Shown here: piece after piece, positions 33,073 through 37,343 of the stretch
How positions within the stretch are numbered: position 1 is the stretch's first letter
Layout of the letters: every line of letters starts with the position of its first letter
DNA from: Nitrospira sp. LK70
GTDB lineage: Bacteria > Nitrospirota > Nitrospiria > Nitrospirales > Nitrospiraceae
Reading direction: 5' to 3'
Length of the DNA: 37,343 bases
NCBI GenBank assembly: GCA_011090425.1
Contig: PHGD01000049.1
Coordinates: forward strand, 1-37,343
The notes under the pieces: model-generated
What the model was told of the DNA's origin: nothing
The model's input: the letters and a program-made list of their open reading frames with translations, nothing else
Database searches by the model: none
Program-made: the position numbers and the translations under genes

Positions 33073-35574
33073 ACACGCGGTGACCACCGTCTTGCCGTCG
33101 GGGGCAAACTGGGCGCTGTTGACCGGGCCCGCATGGCCGCGCAGGACGTGCAACTCCTTGCCGCTGGCGACATCCCACAGGCGCGCGGTCTGGTCTGTCT
33201 CAAAGGGCATGCCACTCGCGGTGACGACGGTCTTGCCGTCGGGGGCGAACTGGGCGCTCGCGACAGGGACCGTATGGCCGCGCAGGACGTGCAACTCCTT
33301 GCCGCTGGCGACATCCCACAGGCGCGCGGTGTCATCATCGCTCGCTGTCACCACCGTCTTGCCGTCGGGTGCAAACTGCGCGCTGTTGATCGCGGTCGAG
33401 TTCGCGTGGCCGCGCAGGACGTGGAGCTCCTTGCCGCTCGCCACATCCCACAGCCGCGCGGCGTCGTCGCCCGCGGTGACCACCGTCTTGCCGTCGGGGG
33501 CGAACTGCGCGCTCGTGACCGGGCCCGCATGGCCGCGCAGGACGTGGAGCTCCTTGCCGCTCGCCACATCCCACAGCCGCGCGGTCTGGTCGTCGCTGGC
33601 CGTGACGACGGTCTTCCCATCGGGGGCGAACTGGGCGCTCGCGACCGGGCCCGCATGGCCGCGCAGGATTGTCTGCCCCACGTAGCGACCCGTCGCAGTA
33701 CGGATCAGCGCCTGAGTCTTGGCGACCGGGCTAATCTGCCAGGCAGCCAGCGCCAGCAAGGCGCTCTGATCGGGATAATTGTTGGCAAGGCCTTCGGCCT
33801 TCGTGGCGAGTTCGCCGGAGATGGCATCGCGTGCCATCCCTTCAGCGCGAGTCTTTTCCTGATTTGCCCGCCAAGCAGCCAGTACTGCAAGCACAAGACA
33901 CAGGACTGCCAGGACCACGCCAGACAATGCGATACGTGTTTTCCGGCGACTCGCAGTAGCAAATTCTTGTGCTTGTTGCTTTTCTTTTTCAGCTTGTAAT
34001 AGCTCAGCGTTTGCCCGCTCGGCTGCCTCACGCTGCACCTTCGCTTCGAGTTCCAGGCGCCTGGTTTCCGCCTCCTTGGCTTCGCGTTCCAACCGTTCCT
34101 GCTCGGCTTTGGCCTGCTTCACACGCTTGTTACTGCTCTCTATGTATTCGTGAACCTCAACATACCTGACAGAATCGGTGACAGGCCCCCCGTAACGCTC
34201 AGTCCATACAACGGGATCGGTTCGATCGGTGATCCGAGCGCGCCAACGCTGGGCCCGCACGCAGTCATATTTGTCCAGCCAGCCACCGCCTTCCTTCTGC
34301 CTGGCTACACGCTGTTGCCATTCTTTCAGCTCTGCGACATCCACATCTTCCTCCTCCAGCCATTGCCGCAACAGATGCCACTGGCGGAAAAGGCTCTCGT
34401 GGCTGATGTCGATCATCTGGTCGTCGTCGAGCTTCGTACCAGCGGCAGGCAGGAGAAAGCCGACCTCCTCAGTGCGAAAGGCCTTGATCACGGCCAGCAG
34501 ATTCTCTCGTTCCTGATCACCAACCGACTCGACCAACTGTTTCACCGTTTGCGGCCGACGCACCTCCCGGCCGTCGCGTCGCTCGACCAGCGCGAGGAAC
34601 ACCTGGCGTGCAATAGGCCGCTGCTGCAACGGGAGCGATTCGTAGATCTCGGAGGCGTGATTGTCGATGGCATGGGCCAATCGTGCCTGGCCCTCCTGTT
34701 TGTTATGCGAGTCACAGACTGCTTCGAAATCTTCCGTCTCAATGCTGGTACGCCCCGCGTCGCGAGCCCTGTTCCACATGCGCAGCAGCGCATGCTCCAT
34801 GATCGGCAGCTCGTCCTCGCCCCCTAACGTATTGACCAGCTTTGTGACCAGTACCGGATCAATCTCTCCACCGACGAGCGAGAGCGGTGAGGCGATAATC
34901 GACTTCAACTGGTCTGGCCCAAGCCGCGGCGTGAGGTAAATGCTGCGATTGATCGCCTCCGGCAGGCCAAAGAAGGCCACACAGTTGCCGAGGAAATCAG
35001 ACCGCATGGTCATCACGACATAAATCGGCACGTTCTCGGAGGCGGAGCGTAACAGCAGATTGATGAAGGATTCGGCTTCGTCGACGTTCCTCTGTCGATA
35101 GCGGAAAATCTCTTCGAACTGGTCCACGACCAGCAGCAGCGCCTGGCTGGCCATCACGTCCGCCTTCTGCCGGTAGAGCTCGGTCAGAGCCAGCGGACTC
35201 ATCGCCAGCGAAGCGCTCAGGGAAGCCACGGCGTCGGCGCGGTTGTCGCTATCCCTCCAGCCTGAATGCTCGGTCAGGGCCTGTGCCAGATTGGTCAGCG
35301 GTGCATCGCCTGGCTTGAAGATGCAGACGTTCCAGTTGTAGCCGGCGGACATGAGGGCGCCACGATGCAGGGCGGGAACCAGTCCGGCTCGCACGAGCGA
35401 CGACTTGCCGGTGCCAGAGGCCCCGAGGACGGCGATGAAGCGTTGCTCGGCTTCGAGCTCCGTTAACAACTCCCGCACATGCCGATCGCGTCCGAAAAAC
35501 AGGACCGCATCCCGTTCGTCGAATGGGCGAAGCCCGACGTAGGGAGCCCGCAGTGCCAAGGTGATGCGCTTCAT
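33034..35574 (-). CDS. nSTAND-type ATPase with coiled coil, membrane helix and WD40 repeats (C-terminus frameshifted)
   Basis: An 846-residue protein. Residues 12-30 (PYVGLRPFDERDAVLFFGRD) begin the nSTAND1 domain; Walker A is GASGTGKSS (51-59) and Walker B LLLVVDQFEEIF (147-158); ISHESLFRQW (390-399) is a typical C-terminal nSTAND segment. A charged coiled coil (about 485-545) leads into one membrane helix (548-569), then WD40 repeats from about 637: four complete and one broken. STAND ATPases switch on by oligomerisation, and the WD40 domain likely senses a ligand. The ATG is 2 nt past the stop of the TIR gene, so they form an operon. The C-terminus ends in a frameshift. Confidence 0.9.
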   Translation of the reverse strand: MKRITLALRAPYVGLRPFDERDAVLFFGRDRHVRELLTELEAEQRFIAVLGASGTGKSSLVRAGLVPALHRGALMSAGYNWNVCIFKPGDAPLTNLAQALTEHSGWRDSDNRADAVASLSASLAMSPLALTELYRQKADVMASQALLLVVDQFEEIFRYRQRNVDEAESFINLLLRSASENVPIYVVMTMRSDFLGNCVAFFGLPEAINRSIYLTPRLGPDQLKSIIASPLSLVGGEIDPVLVTKLVNTLGGEDELPIMEHALLRMWNRARDAGRTSIETEDFEAVCDSHNKQEGQARLAHAIDNHASEIYESLPLQQRPIARQVFLALVERRDGREVRRPQTVKQLVESVGDQERENLLAVIKAFRTEEVGFLLPAAGTKLDDDQMIDISHESLFRQWHLLRQWLEEEDVDVAELKEWQQRVARQKEGGGWLDKYDCVRAQRWRARITDRTDPVVWTERYGGPVTDSVRYVEVHEYIESSNKRVKQAKAEQERLEREAKEAETRRLELEAKVQREAAERANAELLQAEKEKQQAQEFATASRRKTRIALSGVVLAVLCLVLAVLAAWRANQEKTRAEGMARDAISGELATKAEGLANNYPDQSALLALAAWQISPVAKTQALIRTATGRYVGQTILRGHAGPVASAQFAPDGKTVVTASDDQTARLWDVASGKELHVLRGHAGPVTSAQFAPDGKTVVTAGDDAARLWDVASGKELHVLRGHANSTAINSAQFAPDGKTVVTASDDDTARLWDVASGKELHVLRGHTVPVASAQFAPDGKTVVTASGMPFETDQTARLWDVASGKELHVLRGHAGPVNSAQFAPDGKTVVTACGERQGAPRPARP

Positions 35575-35576
35575 CA

Positions 35577-37082
35577 CTAGAGCCCCCTCACGAAGTCCGC
35601 CAACCGCCGTTCGTCGATCGTGATCACGTCAGCCGACGTCAATCCAAGATCAGCCGCCTCCGTGCCAGGCGTGACATAGATGCCCCAACGCGCCAACGGC
35701 AGGTGGCACTCGGCGATCTGGTTCAGGAAGAAGATCAGCCGGTTGTAGACCGTGTCCCGCTTGGCTCCATCGGCAAAGACGGTGATGCCGGCCCGGCAAG
35801 GTTTGAGCACCTGAGCGATATCGATACCGTTGTTGCCCAAGGGGGCCATCGGCGGCAAGCCCCGAACGTCGCAGTTCGCGCCCCGCAGCCACGCGCGCAA
35901 TTTTTCGTTGAGCGCCTTTTCACCTGCCACATCGTCGACGAAGATCAGCTTCTTCACAGGCCCAGGCGCGGGGTGAACCGCTGCGGCCGCTTGGGCAGTC
36001 TCTGCCACCTGCTTGATGACCCGCAGCCTCGCCAGAATTTCGCTTTCAAACGATGTGCGGTTGGTCGCCCGCAGGTACTCGGTGTTGAACAGTCTCCGAT
36101 GCCCTTCATCCGCGATGTCGGCCTGGCCCGGCAACCGTTCGCACCATTGGAGAATCGGCAGCTTGGCCGAAATTGCGCCGTCGAACTGGAGCTGAGGTAA
36201 GGGGGCCGTGAAGCCTTTGCCTGTGCGGCCAACGGTGGTGGAGAGCAGTTGCACGAACAACTCACACCGGGCGAGATCGCGCGCAAACTCGATATTGAAC
36301 TCTTCCGGCGTCAGGCCGACATAATCCCCCTCCGGCAGGATCACGACCCCTTCCGGTTCCAACGCAGCCTTGACTGCGCTGCGCTGTGGAACCAAGTCGT
36401 CCGTCGTATCGGCCAAAAGGACTGTGCCGAGCGTTGCCGTAGCGCTCTGGTGGGAGGCGACTGGTGAGACATTCGTTGTCCGCGTGGTACTGGATGACGA
36501 AGGTTGGTCCCGACGCAACGTTCGAAGTCGGGAGTCGATCGCGTTCCTCAGCTCGTGTAGCTTCCGCCAGTAATGCCGCTCGCTGTCAGGTCCGCTCTCT
36601 TGCGGAGTAGGATTACCGGCCAGCAGTGGGGCTGAAGCATCGGCCGGTTTATGCCAGAACTGCGCATGGATGAGCCGCTTGCGGAGGTTCTCAATGTTGG
36701 CAGGGACGTTCGCGAAGGTCTCGAATGGAAACAGCTCGACCACGAAGACATCGGTCGGCTTGTCGGGATCGTTCGCATGAGTACGGACAAAATGGTCCAG
36801 TTCTTTTCCGCACCAGGTGGATTCGATGTAGTTCTGGGAGAGCAGCAGCAGGAGCAGCGTGCTGTGTTCGACCGTCGTAACAAGATCGTCGCTGAATACG
36901 TCGCCCGGCTTGAGCCGATGGTCGATGAAGAGGTTCTTGCGGTAGTGCCCTGGCCCTGTGTTCAGGTTGTGGGCGAGCGTCGTCACCCAGCCGTACTGCG
37001 CAGCCGACCCTAACGGTTTTTCGTTATCCGCATGGGCATAGCTGACGAAGACATCGTGTGCTTGCTCGGACCCGGTCGGCAT
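35577..37082 (-). CDS. TIR-domain protein, effector candidate for the nSTAND ATPase
   Basis: A 501-residue protein. Residues 9-150 are a TIR domain: HDVFVSYAHADN at the start, LFIDHRLKPGDVF, LLLLLSQNYIESTWCGKELD with Glu94 in the W-C-x-x-E position of the TIR NADase catalytic Glu. A second TIR-like or DUF4062-like region covers about 213-300 (TVLLADTTDDLVPQRSAVK). A third Rossmann-type region (KKLIFVDDVAGEKALNEKL, about 375-500) ends it. TIR proteins cleave NAD+ in several defence systems. Gene order with the nSTAND ATPase suggests that the TIR is the effector and the WD40-ATPase the sensor. Three such domains in one chain is unusual. Confidence 0.85.
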   Translation of the reverse strand: MPTGSEQAHDVFVSYAHADNEKPLGSAAQYGWVTTLAHNLNTGPGHYRKNLFIDHRLKPGDVFSDDLVTTVEHSTLLLLLLSQNYIESTWCGKELDHFVRTHANDPDKPTDVFVVELFPFETFANVPANIENLRKRLIHAQFWHKPADASAPLLAGNPTPQESGPDSERHYWRKLHELRNAIDSRLRTLRRDQPSSSSTTRTTNVSPVASHQSATATLGTVLLADTTDDLVPQRSAVKAALEPEGVVILPEGDYVGLTPEEFNIEFARDLARCELFVQLLSTTVGRTGKGFTAPLPQLQFDGAISAKLPILQWCERLPGQADIADEGHRRLFNTEYLRATNRTSFESEILARLRVIKQVAETAQAAAAVHPAPGPVKKLIFVDDVAGEKALNEKLRAWLRGANCDVRGLPPMAPLGNNGIDIAQVLKPCRAGITVFADGAKRDTVYNRLIFFLNQIAECHLPLARWGIYVTPGTEAADLGLTSADVITIDERRLADFVRGL

Positions 37083-37168
37083 GCCACCCTCCCAGGACGC
37101 TTCTTAGGGTGGCAAACGTACCACTTGTGGTGGTCTGATGCAAAGTGGCGTGCACCGTAGCGCACTCC

Positions 37169-37219
37169 CATAGCAGCCTGCGGAAAGACTCGATGTGTGT
37201 GCTTCGACAGGCTGCTATG
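37169..37219. repeat. 12-bp perfect inverted repeat upstream of the TIR gene
   Basis: CATAGCAGCCTG (37169-37180) and CAGGCTGCTATG (37208-37219) are exact inverse complements with a 27-nt loop. The arms share the CAGGCTG core with the ends of the 122-bp element at 28863. It is about 90 bp from the TIR start and could be a small mobile-type repeat or a regulatory hairpin. Confidence 0.6.
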
Positions 37220-37343
37220 TGGATGTCAAGTGGCCGATAGAGGAGTCCTCTTTCGGTTATCATCTGCGTGTCCTTTCAGCCCAAAGAGAGACTGGCTGCT
37301 ATGCGTGGCACGGCACACGGCCGTCACACTGACTTGGAATGCG

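Noticed and set aside
31800-33660. Regular repeats that look like a CRISPR array or satellite
   Set aside because: The period is about 126 bp and the translation gives WD40 repeats (TARLWDVASGKE); there are no short repeats with unique spacers.
32035-33999. A 654-codon open frame on the plus strand
   Set aside because: It is antisense to the WD40 array; its repeated Arg-rich composition arises from the WD40 codons and it has no ribosome site or recognisable domain.

Overview
The window looks like an accessory-rich stretch of a Nitrospira-type (Nitrospirota) chromosome. The reasons are moderate: a complete N-type F-ATPase operon in the D-C-Q-B-E-F-A-G order, a 122-bp palindromic repeat of a kind I associate with Nitrospira genomes, and many two-component and ECF sigma genes. 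No rRNA, tRNA, CRISPR array or transposase was seen, so the taxonomic call is inference.

Layout. 1-1775: end of a YnfA-like membrane protein, then merT, merP and an AhpD-like gene, with no merA or merR. 1933-2670: a secreted protein of unknown function. 2892-9050 (minus): N-ATPase operon with mostly overlapping genes, no atpH and no atpR, a b subunit carrying a delta-like tail, and a c subunit whose helix-1 ion ligand is Met. Its upstream region (9271-9401) is a diverged copy of the promoter region of the secreted-protein gene at its other end (2668-2800).

9614-17079: an envelope-stress block. An HtrA protease is followed by two tandem, diverged copies of a unit containing an ECF sigma operon (sigma, membrane protein, LTxxQ-type periplasmic protein), divergent promoters with the motif TAACC-N16-CGTC, a small lipoprotein, a stand-alone receiver protein and an Slp-like lipoprotein. 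Each unit ends in a fragment of the htrA 3' end. The two units have decayed in a complementary way: unit 1 lost sigma and the lipoprotein, unit 2 lost slp. 17277-17813 is an orphan gene with an HEPN-like RNxxxH motif.

17945-24405: a second ECF system. A sigma factor and a ChrR-like cupin anti-sigma diverge from a four-gene minus operon (lipoprotein, DUF4331, TPR protein, HupE/UreJ). Both sides carry the same promoter motif, AATCC-N16-CGTA, so the operon is probably the sigma regulon. NikR, TonB, a DUF3842 protein and a TonB-dependent receptor follow. With HupE/UreJ this suggests a nickel or cobalt acquisition region.

28307-31419: 3-methyladenine DNA glycosylase, a palindromic element, a small secreted protein, and a GAF-GAF histidine kinase homologue whose phospho-acceptor His is Thr. 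31634-37082 (minus): a probable conflict/defence pair, a TIR protein and a membrane nSTAND ATPase with a long, nearly identical WD40 array. The WD40 array contains three identical 140-bp modules, each at a point where the reading frame breaks; this is repeat recombination or an assembly error.
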